In this document: positions 1 to 8,320 of the stretch, piece after piece
Position numbering within the stretch: the stretch's first letter is position 1
Layout: each line of letters starts with the position of its first letter
NCBI RefSeq assembly: GCF_012273655.1
Contig: NZ_JAAWWP010000004.1
Coordinates: 248,001 to 312,000 of the forward strand
Direction: 5' to 3'
Length of the DNA: 64,000 bases
DNA from: Streptomyces physcomitrii
GTDB taxonomy: Bacteria > Actinomycetota > Actinomycetes > Streptomycetales > Streptomycetaceae
Notes under the pieces: generated by a model
Database searches by the model: none
Told to the model about the DNA's origin: nothing
Seen by the model: only the letters and a program-made list of their open reading frames with translations
Program-made: the position numbers and the translations under genes

Positions 1-225
1 CCCATGCCATCGCATGCCGTTGACCTGGCCGGGCTCGTCGCCGATCACATAGCGCACCCGGCGGCCGTGCACCCGGCGGGCGGGGGCGCGGCAGCCGCGC
101 GGGCGGCAGCCGCGGGCCAGCCGGGCGTACCGGACCGGGGCGGCCTCACCCGCGCCGGGGCAGGCGAGGGCCACCGGGCCCGCGCTGCCGCGGACCTCTC
201 CCGGGCACCGTCCCGTACCCCGCAT
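1..225 (-). CDS. trpM: TrpM-type small protein (3' end outside window)
   Basis: Small Arg/Gly/Cys-rich protein of the trp cluster. The ATG at 225 lies 7 nt past the trpC stop, and the frame is open to base 1, giving 75 visible codons. The C-terminal part contains ARGCRPRGCRAPARRVHG followed by YVIGDEPGQVNG, the pattern I associate with Streptomyces TrpM. TrpM is described as a small modulator of tryptophan synthesis and differentiation with no known enzymatic domain. Its place directly after trpC, where trpB normally follows, supports the call. The stop codon is not in the window. The N-terminal 30 residues look less conserved, so the true start could lie further in. Confidence 0.75.
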   Translation of the reverse strand, partial: MRGTGRCPGEVRGSAGPVALACPGAGEAAPVRYARLARGCRPRGCRAPARRVHGRRVRYVIGDEPGQVNGMRWHG

Positions 226-232
226 CGGCCGG

Positions 233-1042
233 TCAGCTCCGCCCGTGGCGCAGTGCCGGGTGGGCGCCCGCGGCGACCAGGTCGGAGACCGCTGCCTTGG
301 GGTCGCGGCCGGTGACCAGGGACTCGCCGACGAGGACGGCGCCCGCCCCGGCGTTGGCGTAGGCGATCAGGTCGTGCGGGCCGCGCACCCCCGATTCGGC
401 GATCTTGACGAGCTCGTCCGGGATCTCGGGGGCGACCCGCTCGAAGGTCGACCTGTCGACCTCCAGGGTCTTCAGATTGCGGGCGTTGACGCCGATGACG
501 CGGGCCCCGGCGGCGACCGCGCGCTCGACCTCCTCCTCGTCGTGCACCTCGACGAGCGGGGTGAGGCCGATGGAGCGGGCGCGCTCGACGAGGGAGACCA
601 GCGCCTCCTGGTCGAGGGCGGCCACGATCAGCAGGGCGAGGTCGGCGCCGTGCGCCCGGGCCTCCCACAGCTGGTAGGAGGTGACGATGAAGTCCTTGCG
701 GAGCACCGGGATCTGCACCCGGGCGCGGACCGCCTCCAGGTCGGCGAGCGAGCCGCCGAAGCGGCGCTGCTCGGTGAGGACGGAGATGACGGCGGCGCCG
801 CCCGCCTCGTAGTCGGCGGCGAGGGCGGCCGGGTCGGCGATCGCCGCGAGCGCGCCCTTGGACGGGCTGGAGCGCTTGACCTCGCAGATCACCTGGACGC
901 CCTCGCCGCGCAGCGCGGCCTCGGCGTCCTTGGCCGGCGGGGCGGCCGCGGCGCGCTCCTTGAGCTCATCGAGGCTGACCGCCGCCTGCCGTTCGGCGAG
1001 GTCGGCGAGGACTCCTTCGATGATCTCGTCGAGCACACTCAC
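233..1042 (-). CDS. trpC: Indole-3-glycerol phosphate synthase
   Basis: Cytoplasmic (beta/alpha)8-barrel enzyme that closes the indole ring in tryptophan synthesis, converting CdRP to indole-3-glycerol phosphate. The 269-aa length fits the family. Visible motifs are [11 protein letters not shown] (about 51-61, catalytic Lys), VLRKDFIV (about 114), ESGVRG (about 215) and the phosphate-binding VLVGESL (about 239). The GTG at 1042 was chosen because GGAGAGGGGAAC precedes it at good spacing and homology begins there; the upstream frame is low-complexity. It is followed by trpM and heads the trpC-trpM-(trpBA) block, separated from the next upstream gene by 153 nt that must hold its promoter. Confidence 0.97.
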   Translation of the reverse strand: MSVLDEIIEGVLADLAERQAAVSLDELKERAAAAPPAKDAEAALRGEGVQVICEVKRSSPSKGALAAIADPAALAADYEAGGAAVISVLTEQRRFGGSLADLEAVRARVQIPVLRKDFIVTSYQLWEARAHGADLALLIVAALDQEALVSLVERARSIGLTPLVEVHDEEEVERAVAAGARVIGVNARNLKTLEVDRSTFERVAPEIPDELVKIAESGVRGPHDLIAYANAGAGAVLVGESLVTGRDPKAAVSDLVAAGAHPALRHGRS

Positions 1043-1195
1043 GCGAGCGTTCCCCTCTCCCTGCCGTTCCTGCCGTTGCGGCTGTGCCTGTGCGGGCGCG
1101 CAAAGGTCCCTGGTCACTGCGATGGTAGCCGCAGGGAGGCGATGCTCCCGCATTCACCCGGGCGCGGTCCCACTACCTGGACGTCCGCCACCGCT

Positions 1196-1633
1196 TCAAG
1201 GATGCAGCCAGCCGCCGAAGGGCGAATTCCGGACAACCGTGAACACCAGGGCGAGGGCGCCCACCACCCACATCTGCGCCGGGCGCAGGACGAGAGCGAA
1301 GGGGCGTCCGCGGGCCGCGCGGATCATCCACACCACCCAGAGCACGGCGAAGGCCCCGTAGCCGAGGACCGCCAGGGCGTTGTCGGTGAGGGCGGCGCCG
1401 AGGTCGCCGTGGGCGAAGGCGTGGGCGCTGCGCAGTCCGCCGCAGCCGGGGCAGTAGACACCGGTGAGGCGCAGCAGCGGGCAGACCGGGTAGTGGCCGG
1501 GGTCGTTCGGGTCGACGCGTGCCACATAGCCGAAGGCCGCCACCACCGCCGCGAGGACGCCCGCGGGCACCAGCATGCGCTTCAGGGCGGCGCCGGGCGC
1601 CGGGGCGAGTGCGGGCTCGGGTTCAGCGTTCAC
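1196..1633 (-). CDS. DUF2752 membrane protein
   Basis: A 145-aa membrane protein with the DUF2752 core CPLLRLTGVYCPGCGGLRS (about 51-69), a Cys-rich motif followed by a His (AHAFAHGD). Hydrophobic stretches at about 20-38, 85-105 and 118-135 give roughly three membrane passes. The GTG at 1633 starts the frame. Function is unknown; the paired cysteines could bind a metal or form a disulfide, but that is inference. It lies between trpC and trpE with two other small membrane proteins, a linkage typical of Streptomyces trp loci, although no trp role is visible in the sequence. Confidence 0.88.
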   Translation of the reverse strand: MNAEPEPALAPAPGAALKRMLVPAGVLAAVVAAFGYVARVDPNDPGHYPVCPLLRLTGVYCPGCGGLRSAHAFAHGDLGAALTDNALAVLGYGAFAVLWVVWMIRAARGRPFALVLRPAQMWVVGALALVFTVVRNSPFGGWLHP

Positions 1634-1733
1634 CCGTGCATTGTGTCCTCTGCGCGGAGCCCGCGCGCGGGGCGGGGCCGCCGGGTGCGCGCGGACGGGG
1701 CGCCGGGGGCGGGGTGCCCCCGGCCCGCGGAGG

Positions 1734-2000
1734 TCAGACGGCGGCCTCGGCCTGCGGCTCGGCGGTGGCCTTGGCGGCGGGGGCGGCCGCGGGGGCGCTC
1801 TTCGGCTTGGCGCCCAGGCCCATCAGGCTCATGAGGCCGCCGACCACGCCGCCGAGGACGGTGAGCACCATCCCGGCCCAGAAGCCGACGGGCTCCGCCA
1901 TGACCATGAAGGCACCCGCGACGCAGAAACCGATGAAGGTGATGATGACACCGGTCCAGGCGGCCGGGGTGTGTCCGTGTCCGTGGCTGCTCGCCGACAT
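1734..2000 (-). CDS. HGxxPAAW-motif membrane protein
   Basis: An 88-aa protein. The ATG at 2000 is preceded by AAGGAG seven bases upstream, which decides it over the longer open frame beginning at 2063. The N-terminus reads MSASSHGHGHTPAAWTG, the HGHTPAAW signature of a small actinobacterial membrane family. Two hydrophobic helices follow (about 16-36 and 42-62), then an Ala/Lys/Pro-rich cytoplasmic tail. No enzymatic residues are evident. It sits between the DUF2752 gene and the Trp-operon-associated membrane protein, about 100 and 126 nt from each, so its transcription could be separate. Confidence 0.88.
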   Translation of the reverse strand: MSASSHGHGHTPAAWTGVIITFIGFCVAGAFMVMAEPVGFWAGMVLTVLGGVVGGLMSLMGLGAKPKSAPAAAPAAKATAEPQAEAAV

Positions 2001-2126
2001 GACGTGCTCCTTGTTGCTGGGGCGGGGCGGGTGCGTGGTCGTGGTCGAACCCTCGCCGCCCATTGTCCCGTACGCCGGACGCCGATCCGGCGCGGGGTGG
2101 CGAAGAGCACGTGCGGCGGGGCGGGT

Positions 2127-2768
2127 TCAGCCGCTCGGGGTGCCGCGGGTGGGGTCCTCGCCGCGGTCCAGCGCCTTCCACAGCTCCCCCGGGTGGTCCG
2201 GGTCGGCGGGGGCGGACCGGCGCGGACGCGGGGCCCCGGAGCGCTCGTACCGGCCGGACATGGCGGGCCAGCCGCTGCCCCAGCGCAGCGCGATCACTCC
2301 GGCGAGCAGGATCAACGCCCCGCCCGCGACCGCGACATAGGGCCAGGCGGTGTGGCTGAGCGACTCGACGGTGGCGGAGGTGTTGCCCGAGGCCTCGGCA
2401 GCCTTCTCGTCCAGGGCGCCGCTGTCGGAGGCGCCGAGCAGCGAGGCCGCCACGATGCCGGCGCCGGCGAGCGCGAGCAGCCCGGAGACCAGGTACCGGC
2501 CGGTGCGGCGCACGGCGAAGACGGCGACCAGGGCGGCGAGCCCGACGACGGCGAGCGCCGCGGGGAGTCCGGTGACATCGCCGCCCTTCGCGGAGAGCGG
2601 GAAGTCGCCGCCCGCGACGGCGGCCGTGCCCTCGGCCCAGCGCTGACGCGAGGCGAGCAGCGTCACGGCGGCACCGCCGGCGCCCGCGAGCAGGGCGACG
2701 GCCAGGCTGCGGCGACCGGAGCGGGCGCGCGCCGCGGCTTCGGTTCGGGGGTGGGGTACAGCAGTCAC
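2127..2768 (-). CDS. Trp-biosynthesis-associated membrane protein (Trp_oprn_chp)
   Basis: A 213-aa protein with about four membrane segments (about 20-38, 70-88, 96-113 and 148-165) and a charged C-terminal tail. Architecture and position next to trpE match the TIGR02234/Trp_oprn_chp family, conserved beside actinobacterial trp genes but of unknown biochemical role. The external loop between helices 1 and 2 contains RQRWAEGTA. The GTG at 2768 starts translation. The 216-nt gap back to trpE contains an inverted repeat and three 12-bp direct repeats, so it may be transcribed apart from trpE. Confidence 0.85.
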   Translation of the reverse strand: MTAVPHPRTEAAARARSGRRSLAVALLAGAGGAAVTLLASRQRWAEGTAAVAGGDFPLSAKGGDVTGLPAALAVVGLAALVAVFAVRRTGRYLVSGLLALAGAGIVAASLLGASDSGALDEKAAEASGNTSATVESLSHTAWPYVAVAGGALILLAGVIALRWGSGWPAMSGRYERSGAPRPRRSAPADPDHPGELWKALDRGEDPTRGTPSG

Positions 2769-2837
2769 CCCCCCACTATCGCCCCAAGCCGCCCCCCGGC
2801 GTCACCCGGGGCGGCCCGGGGGACGCAGATCACTGCG

Positions 2838-2868
2838 GCGATTTCGTCACATCATGGCCGGAAATCGC
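2838..2868. promoter_or_regulatory. Inverted repeat between trpE and the Trp_oprn_chp gene
   Basis: Perfect 8-bp arms GCGATTTC (2838-2845) and GAAATCGC (2861-2868) with a 15-nt, relatively AT-rich spacer. It lies 70 nt upstream of the GTG at 2768 and 117 nt downstream of the trpE stop. The spacing could suit a dimeric repressor or a weak terminator; the sequence alone does not choose. Confidence 0.35.
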
Positions 2869-2904
2869 GGGTGCCGCCGCGCCTGAGAGGGGTCGGCCGC
2901 CCCG

Positions 2905-2940
2905 GACGTACGGGAAGACGTACGGGCAGACCTACGAGAA
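2905..2940. repeat. 12-bp tandem repeat, three copies
   Basis: Units GACGTACGGGAA, GACGTACGGGCA and GACCTACGAGAA lie head to tail at 2905-2916, 2917-2928 and 2929-2940, downstream of trpE. The CGTACGGG core recurs in several other spacer repeats of this window. Confidence 0.7.
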
Positions 2941-2984
2941 GAAGGGGCCCGGCGGCACGTGACGGACGGCGGCCCGAACCCCCG

Positions 2985-4469
2985 CTACCCGCCGAGCCGT
3001 TCCGCGGTGTGCACCGCGCGCAGGACCGCCGCCGCCTTGTTGCGGCACTCGGTGTCCTCGGCGACCGGGTCCGAGTCGGCGACCACCCCGGCGCCCGCCT
3101 GGACGTAGGCGGTGCCCTCCCGCAGGACGGCGGTGCGGATCGCGATGGCGGTGTCCGAGTCGCCCGCGAAGTCGAGGTAGCCGACGCAGCCGCCGTACAG
3201 TCCGCGGCGGGAGGGCTCCAGCTCGTCGATGATCTGCATGGCGCGCGGCTTGGGGGCGCCGGAGAGGGTGCCCGCGGGGAAGCAGGCGGTGAGGACGTCG
3301 AAGGCGGTGCGGCCCTCGGCGACCTGGCCGGTGACGGTCGAGACGATGTGCATCACGTGCGAGTACTTCTCGATCGACATGAAGTCGACCACCTCGACGC
3401 TGCCCGGCTCGCAGACCCGGCCGAGGTCGTTGCGCCCGAGGTCGACCAGCATCAGGTGCTCGGCGCGCTCCTTGGGGTCGGCGAGCAGTTCCTCGGCGAG
3501 CTGCTGGTCCTCCTGGGGGCTCGCCCCGCGCGGCCGGGTGCCCGCGATGGGGTGCACCATGGCGTGCCCGTCCTCGACCTTGACCAGGGCCTCCGGCGAG
3601 GAGCCGACCACGTCGAAGCCGTCGAAGCGGAAGAGGTACATGTACGGCGAGGGGTTGGTGGCCCGCAGCACCCGGTAGACGTCGAGCGCGCTCGCCGCGC
3701 AGGGCGTCTCGAAGCGCTGCGAGGGCACCACCTGGAAGGCCTCGCCCGCGCGGATGCGCTCTTTGATGTCCTCGACGGCCGCCTGGTAGTCGGTGCCGCC
3801 CCAGAGCGCCTGGTACGGGGGCAGTTCGGCGGGCGGCAGGGCCGCGGGCGGCTGGGCGAGCGGGCGGCAGAGGTCGGCCTGCATGGCGTCGAGCCGGGCC
3901 ACCGCGTCCGCGTACGCCTCGTCCACGCCGGTGTCGAGGTCGTTGTGGTTGATGGCGTTGGCGATCAGCAGGACGGTGCCGTCCCAGTGGTCGAGCACCG
4001 CGAGGTCGCTGGTGAGCAGCATGGTCAGCTCGGGCAGCTTCAGGTCGTCGCGCTCGCCGGGGCCGATCTTCTCCAGGCGGCGCACGATGTCGTAACCGAG
4101 GTAGCCGACCATCCCGCCGGTGAAGGGCGGCATGCCGGAGGCGAGGTCGCGGGGGGTGTGCAGCGCCTCGACGGTGGCGCGCAGGGCGGCGAGCGGATCG
4201 CCCTCGGCGGGGACGCCGACCGGCGGCACGCCCTCCCAGTGGACCCGGCCGCCGCGCTCGGTGAGCGTGGCGGAGGAGCGCACCCCGACGAAGGAGTAGC
4301 GGGACCAGGAGCGGCCGTTCTCCGCGGACTCCAGGAGGAAGGTGCCGGGCCGCTCGGCGGCGAGCTTGCGGTAGAGCGCGAGGGGGGTGTCCCCGTCGGC
4401 CAGGAGCTTGCGGCTGACCGGGATGACGCGGCGGTCGGCCGCCAGCTTGCGGAAGGTGTCGAGGTCCAT
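2985..4469 (-). CDS. trpE: Anthranilate synthase component I
   Basis: First committed enzyme of tryptophan synthesis, converting chorismate to anthranilate with a separate amidotransferase subunit. The 494-aa length is usual. The Trp feedback-site motif LLES is at about 43-46. The chorismate-binding core includes LVDLGRNDLGRVC (about 337-350), LSGAPKPRAM (about 402-411) and YGGCVGYLDF (about 423). No glutamine amidotransferase domain is fused, so TrpG must be encoded elsewhere. The ATG at 4469 begins MDLDTFRKLAAD. It lies only 11 nt after hisI, so the two are probably co-transcribed. I found no Trp-codon-rich leader immediately upstream. Confidence 0.97.
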   Translation of the reverse strand: MDLDTFRKLAADRRVIPVSRKLLADGDTPLALYRKLAAERPGTFLLESAENGRSWSRYSFVGVRSSATLTERGGRVHWEGVPPVGVPAEGDPLAALRATVEALHTPRDLASGMPPFTGGMVGYLGYDIVRRLEKIGPGERDDLKLPELTMLLTSDLAVLDHWDGTVLLIANAINHNDLDTGVDEAYADAVARLDAMQADLCRPLAQPPAALPPAELPPYQALWGGTDYQAAVEDIKERIRAGEAFQVVPSQRFETPCAASALDVYRVLRATNPSPYMYLFRFDGFDVVGSSPEALVKVEDGHAMVHPIAGTRPRGASPQEDQQLAEELLADPKERAEHLMLVDLGRNDLGRVCEPGSVEVVDFMSIEKYSHVMHIVSTVTGQVAEGRTAFDVLTACFPAGTLSGAPKPRAMQIIDELEPSRRGLYGGCVGYLDFAGDSDTAIAIRTAVLREGTAYVQAGAGVVADSDPVAEDTECRNKAAAVLRAVHTAERLGG

Positions 4470-4480
4470 GGCCGCCGACC

Positions 4481-4855
4481 CTACTGACCGAGCGGCAGGA
4501 CGTCGGCATCGAAACAGGTGCGGTCGCCGGTGTGGCAGGCGGCGCCCACCTGGTCGACCCGCACCAGGACGGTGTCCGCGTCGCAGTCCAGGGCCACCGA
4601 CTTCACGTGCTGGACGTGGCCGGAGGTGTCGCCCTTGACCCAGTACTCCCGGCGGCTGCGGGACCAGTAGGTGGCGCGGCCGGTGGTGAGCGTGCGGTGC
4701 AGCGCCTCGTCGTCCATCCAGCCGAGCATGAGCACCTCGCCGGTGTCGTACTGCTGGGTGACGGCGGGGACGAGCCCGTCGGCGCCGCGCTTGAGGCGCG
4801 CGGCGATCTCCGGGTCGAGCTGGCTGGGCTGCCTGGACGTGGTCATGGGTGCCAT
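4481..4855 (-). CDS. hisI: Phosphoribosyl-AMP cyclohydrolase
   Basis: Opens the adenine ring of phosphoribosyl-AMP in histidine biosynthesis; a Zn/Mg enzyme of the cytoplasm. The 124-aa single-domain length fits the HisI-only form, with no HisE domain. Visible motifs are [11 protein letters not shown] (about 42-52), [17 protein letters not shown] (about 63-79), the Mg-site DCDAD (about 89-93) and the zinc-ligand cluster CHTGDRTCF (about 107-115). The ATG at 4855 is used; ATG 4846 is an equally possible start and neither has a strong ribosome-binding site. It is divergent from the gene at 4959 and directly upstream of trpE. Confidence 0.96.
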   Translation of the reverse strand: MAPMTTSRQPSQLDPEIAARLKRGADGLVPAVTQQYDTGEVLMLGWMDDEALHRTLTTGRATYWSRSRREYWVKGDTSGHVQHVKSVALDCDADTVLVRVDQVGAACHTGDRTCFDADVLPLGQ

Positions 4856-4946
4856 TGTGCGCGATCCGCCGGGCCCTTCGGGCAGGCGTCCGCCCGGTGG
4901 AACACCCGCCCCGCCCGGGGACGTGGCCGTCTCCCCCGGGCGGCCG

Positions 4947-4952
4947 TAGGGT
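4947..4952 (+). promoter_or_regulatory. Probable -10 box TAGGGT of a leaderless promoter
   Basis: TAGGGT ends exactly six bases before the ATG at 4959, so transcription would begin at or next to the start codon. There is no Shine-Dalgarno before that ATG. No convincing -35 is seen. Confidence 0.5.
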
Positions 4953-4958
4953 TAACGC

Positions 4959-5594
4959 ATGTCCACTCATGCCAAGCGTGAACGACTCCTGCTCGCCGAT
5001 CTCCTGGAGGCGGCCGGACCCGAGGCGCCGACCCTGTGCGGCGGCTGGCTCACCCGCGACCTCGCCGCCCATGTGGTGGTGCGCGAGCGCCGCCCGGACG
5101 CCGCGGGCGGCATCCTGATCAAGCCGCTCGCCGGCCGCCTCGAACGCGTCGAGGGCGAGTTCGCCGGCAAGCCCTACGAGGAGCTGCTGCGGCTGATCCG
5201 CACCGGCCCGCCGCGCTTCTCGCCCTTCGCCCTGAAGCAGGTCGACGAGGCCACCAACATCGTCGAGTTCTACGTGCACGCCGAGGACGTCCGCCGCGCC
5301 CAGCCGGACTGGACCGCGCGCAGGCTCGACCCGGTCTTCTCCGACGTCCTCTGGTCGCGGCTGGAGCGCACCGCCCGGGTGGTCGGCCGCAAGGCGCCGA
5401 CGGGCGTGGTGCTCCGCCGCCCCGACGGCCGGACCGTGGTCGCGCGCAAGGGCGCCCCGGTGGTGACGGTCACCGGTGAGCCGAGCGAGCTGCTGATGTA
5501 CGTCTACGGGCGCCAGTCGGTGGCGGACGTCCAGCTCGACGGCGAGCCGGAGGCGGTCACCCGGCTGAACGGCGCCAAGGAACTGGGCATCTGA
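4959..5594 (+). CDS. TIGR03085 family (mycothiol-dependent-maleylpyruvate-isomerase-like) protein
   Basis: A 211-aa protein of the DinB/MDMPI helical-bundle superfamily, TIGR03085 subgroup. The N-terminal MSTHAKRERLLLADLLEAAG and TLCGGWLTRDLAAHVVVRER (about 26-45) carry the superfamily His in AAHVVVRE, and FYVHAEDVRRAQP (about 104-116) supplies a second conserved His. Such residues bind a divalent metal in relatives; substrate is unknown. The C-terminal part holds a small SCP2-like domain ending GAKELGI. Its -10-like box sits 7 nt before the ATG with no Shine-Dalgarno, suggesting a leaderless mRNA. It converges with the MMPL gene on a shared hairpin. Confidence 0.85.
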   Translation: MSTHAKRERLLLADLLEAAGPEAPTLCGGWLTRDLAAHVVVRERRPDAAGGILIKPLAGRLERVEGEFAGKPYEELLRLIRTGPPRFSPFALKQVDEATNIVEFYVHAEDVRRAQPDWTARRLDPVFSDVLWSRLERTARVVGRKAPTGVVLRRPDGRTVVARKGAPVVTVTGEPSELLMYVYGRQSVADVQLDGEPEAVTRLNGAKELGI

Positions 5595-5595
5595 G

Positions 5596-5630
5596 CCGGC
5601 CGCCCGCCGGGCGGGGGTCCCGGCGGCCGG
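5596..5630. terminator. Hairpin between convergent genes
   Basis: Arms CCGGCCGCC (5596-5604) and GGCGGCCGG (5622-5630), with an inner CCGGG/CCCGG pairing, directly between the stops at 5594 and 5634. No U-tract, as is common in Streptomyces; probably a bidirectional terminator. Confidence 0.65.
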
Positions 5631-5633
5631 TGT

Positions 5634-7949
5634 TCAGGACCGGCCGCCCTCGCCCTCGGTGTCCAGGTGCGGGAGCATCCGGTCCAGCCACCGCGGTGTC
5701 CACCAGGCCGCCCGGCCCAGCAGGGTCATCACCGCCGGGACCAGCAGGAGCCGTACCACGGTGGCGTCGATCAGCACGCTGACGGCGAGGCCGAGGCCGA
5801 GCATCTTGACCACGACGCTGTCGCTGACCAGGAAGGCGGCGAAGACGCTCACCATGATGAGCGCGGCGCAGCTGATCACCCGGGCGGTGATCTCCAGGGC
5901 GTGCGCCACGCTCGCCCGCGCCTCGCCGGTGCGCCGCCAGGCCTCGTGGACCCGGGAGAGCAGGAAGATCTCGTAGTCCATGCTCAGGCCGAAGACGATC
6001 GCGAACATCATCATCGGCACATAGCTCTCGATCGGCACCTTCCCCGAGACGCCGAGGGCGCCGCCGCCCCAGCCCCACTGGAAGACGGCGACCACCACGC
6101 CGTAGGAGGCGGCGATCGAGAAGATGTTGAGCACGGCGGCCTTCAGGGCGACCAGGGGTCCCCGGAAGACGAGCAGGATGATCAGGAAGGCCAGCGCCAC
6201 CACCACCGCGACGATCAGCGGCAGCCGGGCGGCGACCACATCGCGGAAGTCCACCTGGGCGGCGGTGGTCCCGGTGACATAGCCCCGGGCGGGGGTGCCG
6301 GAGACCGCCTGCGGCAGGGTCTGGTCGACCAGGCGGTTGGCCAGGTCGGTGGTGGTCGCGCTCTGCGGGGAGGCCGTGGAGTACGCGGTCGCGAGGAGGA
6401 TGTCGCCGTCCCCGGCCGGTTGCGGCTTGGTGATGCTGCGGGCGCCGGGTACGCCGGTGAGCGCCTGCTGCGCCTGGGAGGCCAGCGCGGAACGGTCCCC
6501 GGAGGAGACCGCGCTCTGGTCGACGACCACCGTCAGCGGGCCGTTGGAGCCGGGCCCGAAGGCCTCGGACATCAGGTCGTAGGCGCGGCGGTCGGTGAAG
6601 GAGGTGGGGTCGGCGCCGTCCCCGATGTGCCCGAGTCGCAGCGAGAACACCGGCACGGCCAGCACCACGACCACCGCGGCACCGGCGGCCAGGAACCACC
6701 AGGGGCGGCGCTCCACCCGCCGGGCGTAGCGGTGCCAGGTGCCGTGCCCCTCCGCGGCGCCGCCTTCCGTACGCTCACGTGCCATCCCCGTACGGCCGCC
6801 CGCCCCGTCTTCCGTAGGGTCACCCGGCGCCCCGTCTTCCGTACGGCCGCCCGCCGTCCCCGGTTCGACCTCGGCGATCGGGCGCCGCACCCGGTAGCGG
6901 TCGAGGCGCCGCCCGGCGAGGCCGAGGACCGCGGGCACCAGGGTGAGGGCGCCCGCGACGGCGGTCACCACGGTGAGGGCGGCCGCCACCCCGAGCTTGG
7001 CGATGAAGCCGACGCCGGAGACGGCGAGCCCGGTCAGGGCGACGATGACGGTGCAGCCGGAGACCAGGACCGCCCGGCCGCTGGTGGCCACGGCCCGCCC
7101 GGCGGCGGTCACCGGGTCCGCGCCGTCCATCAGGAGCTGGCGGTGCCGGGTGAGCAGGAAGAGCGCGTAGTCGATGCCGACGCCCAGGCCGATCATGGTG
7201 GCCAGGGTCGGGGAGACGGTGGCGAAGTCGAAGGCGGCGGCGAGCAGTCCGAGGCAGGCGAGCCCGCAGACCACCGCGAGCAGCGCGGTCAGCAGCGGCA
7301 CCCCGGCGGCGAGCACGCTGCCGAAGCCGACGAGCAGCACCACGATCGCGACCCCGAAGCCGATCAGCTCCGAGACCCGGTCGTCGGCGGCCGGCCGGGC
7401 CAGCTCACCGAGCGGTCCCCCGTACTCGACCTGGGCGCCCGCCTGGCGCAGCGGCTTCACCGCACTGTCCACGCCGTCGAGATAGGAGTCGCCGAGGGTG
7501 GACGGCTGCACCTCGAAGAGGACGGTGATGTACGCGGTCTTCTCGTCCCCGGAGAGGGGCCCGGTGGAGGAACTGCCGTTCGCGGTGAGCGGGTTCTGCG
7601 CGGAGAGCACCTGCGGCAGCTTCGCGAGCGCGCCGACCGCGGTGGACATCTGCGAGCCGAGGCCGGTCAGCGACTTGGCGGAGTCGTGGACGACGATCTG
7701 GCTGCTGTACCCGGCGGCCTGCTTGTCGTGCTTCCGCAGGACGTCGAGGCCCTTCTCCGACTGGACGCCCGGCAGCGTGAAGTTGTCCGAGAACTCCCCG
7801 CCGAAGGCCCGGTCGAGGGCCCCGAGCGCGAGCAGGGCGAGCAGCCAGGCCACCAGGACGCGCACGAAGTGCCGGGCGCACCACTCGCCGAGGCGCCGCA
7901 GCAGGCCCTTCGCCGGGCGGTCCGGTGAGGCGCCGCGGGGCGCGGTCAC
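5634..7949 (-). CDS. MMPL/RND family transporter
   Basis: A 771-aa inner-membrane exporter with two RND half-repeats, each one helix, a large extracytoplasmic loop and five more helices. The MMPL proton-relay motifs are seen twice: GLGVGIDYALFLLTRHR (about 252) and FGLSMDYEIFLLSRVHEA (about 650). Actinobacterial MMPL proteins move lipids, polyketides or siderophores; no substrate is implied here. The GTG at 7949 is preferred because GGAG lies 7 nt upstream; an in-frame GTG at 8003 would add 18 residues. The cytoplasmic loop between halves carries a short TEDGA repeat encoded by a 27-bp tandem repeat at 6801-6854. No regulator gene is adjacent. Confidence 0.92.
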   Translation of the reverse strand: MTAPRGASPDRPAKGLLRRLGEWCARHFVRVLVAWLLALLALGALDRAFGGEFSDNFTLPGVQSEKGLDVLRKHDKQAAGYSSQIVVHDSAKSLTGLGSQMSTAVGALAKLPQVLSAQNPLTANGSSSTGPLSGDEKTAYITVLFEVQPSTLGDSYLDGVDSAVKPLRQAGAQVEYGGPLGELARPAADDRVSELIGFGVAIVVLLVGFGSVLAAGVPLLTALLAVVCGLACLGLLAAAFDFATVSPTLATMIGLGVGIDYALFLLTRHRQLLMDGADPVTAAGRAVATSGRAVLVSGCTVIVALTGLAVSGVGFIAKLGVAAALTVVTAVAGALTLVPAVLGLAGRRLDRYRVRRPIAEVEPGTAGGRTEDGAPGDPTEDGAGGRTGMARERTEGGAAEGHGTWHRYARRVERRPWWFLAAGAAVVVVLAVPVFSLRLGHIGDGADPTSFTDRRAYDLMSEAFGPGSNGPLTVVVDQSAVSSGDRSALASQAQQALTGVPGARSITKPQPAGDGDILLATAYSTASPQSATTTDLANRLVDQTLPQAVSGTPARGYVTGTTAAQVDFRDVVAARLPLIVAVVVALAFLIILLVFRGPLVALKAAVLNIFSIAASYGVVVAVFQWGWGGGALGVSGKVPIESYVPMMMFAIVFGLSMDYEIFLLSRVHEAWRRTGEARASVAHALEITARVISCAALIMVSVFAAFLVSDSVVVKMLGLGLAVSVLIDATVVRLLLVPAVMTLLGRAAWWTPRWLDRMLPHLDTEGEGGRS
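6801..6854. repeat. 27-bp in-frame repeat inside the MMPL gene
   Basis: Units 6801-6827 and 6828-6854 share CGCCCCGTCTTCCGTA, with decayed flanking copies. They encode the 9-residue periodic TEDGA segment of the central cytoplasmic loop. Confidence 0.6.
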
Positions 7950-8076
7950 CGTGCCGCTCCGGGCCGGACCCCCGCCCGGGGCAGGCGTGTCCGCCCCGGG
8001 CACCGCGGGGTGCGCACCGTCGTCGTCCGTACCATCGCTGCCTCCTCGGCCTGGTGCCGTGCCCGGCCGGTCCGGC

Positions 8077-8120
8077 GCCCGGATGGCCGTCCGGGCAGCC
8101 GGTCACCCGGCCATCCGGGC
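8077..8120. promoter_or_regulatory. 12-bp inverted repeat upstream of MMPL
   Basis: Perfect arms GCCCGGATGGCC (8077-8088) and GGCCATCCGGGC (8109-8120) with a 20-nt spacer, 128 nt before the MMPL start. It could be an operator or an mRNA leader stem. The rest of 7950-8320 shows an AT-richer patch at 8120-8165 that probably holds the MMPL promoter, and no gene. Confidence 0.4.
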
Positions 8121-8320
8121 AACAGATCACCCGATAAAGGGAGATACCGGACGATACAGCGGAGGTGATCCACCAGCCGCCGACACGAGGACCCGGGCGG
8201 CGGCATCCACGGGTACGGCGGGTGCGGGACGCCGGACGCGCGGGGCGGAGCGCGAAAGCCGGAACCGCGGCACCCGGCCGGAGCCGGATCACCGCGGTTC
8301 TGTGGCGGGCGCGTACGGGG

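Noticed and set aside
966..1157. 63-codon frame upstream of trpC as a leader peptide
   Set aside because: It overlaps the trpC start, has no Trp codons and is Arg-rich shadow sequence.
1575..4487. 970-codon plus-strand open frame
   Set aside because: It lies antisense to the trp genes; its Gly/Arg-rich composition is typical of opposite-strand frames in high-GC DNA.
4856..4958. Trp attenuator or leader peptide upstream of hisI-trpE
   Set aside because: No short frame with clustered Trp codons or competing stem-loops was seen.
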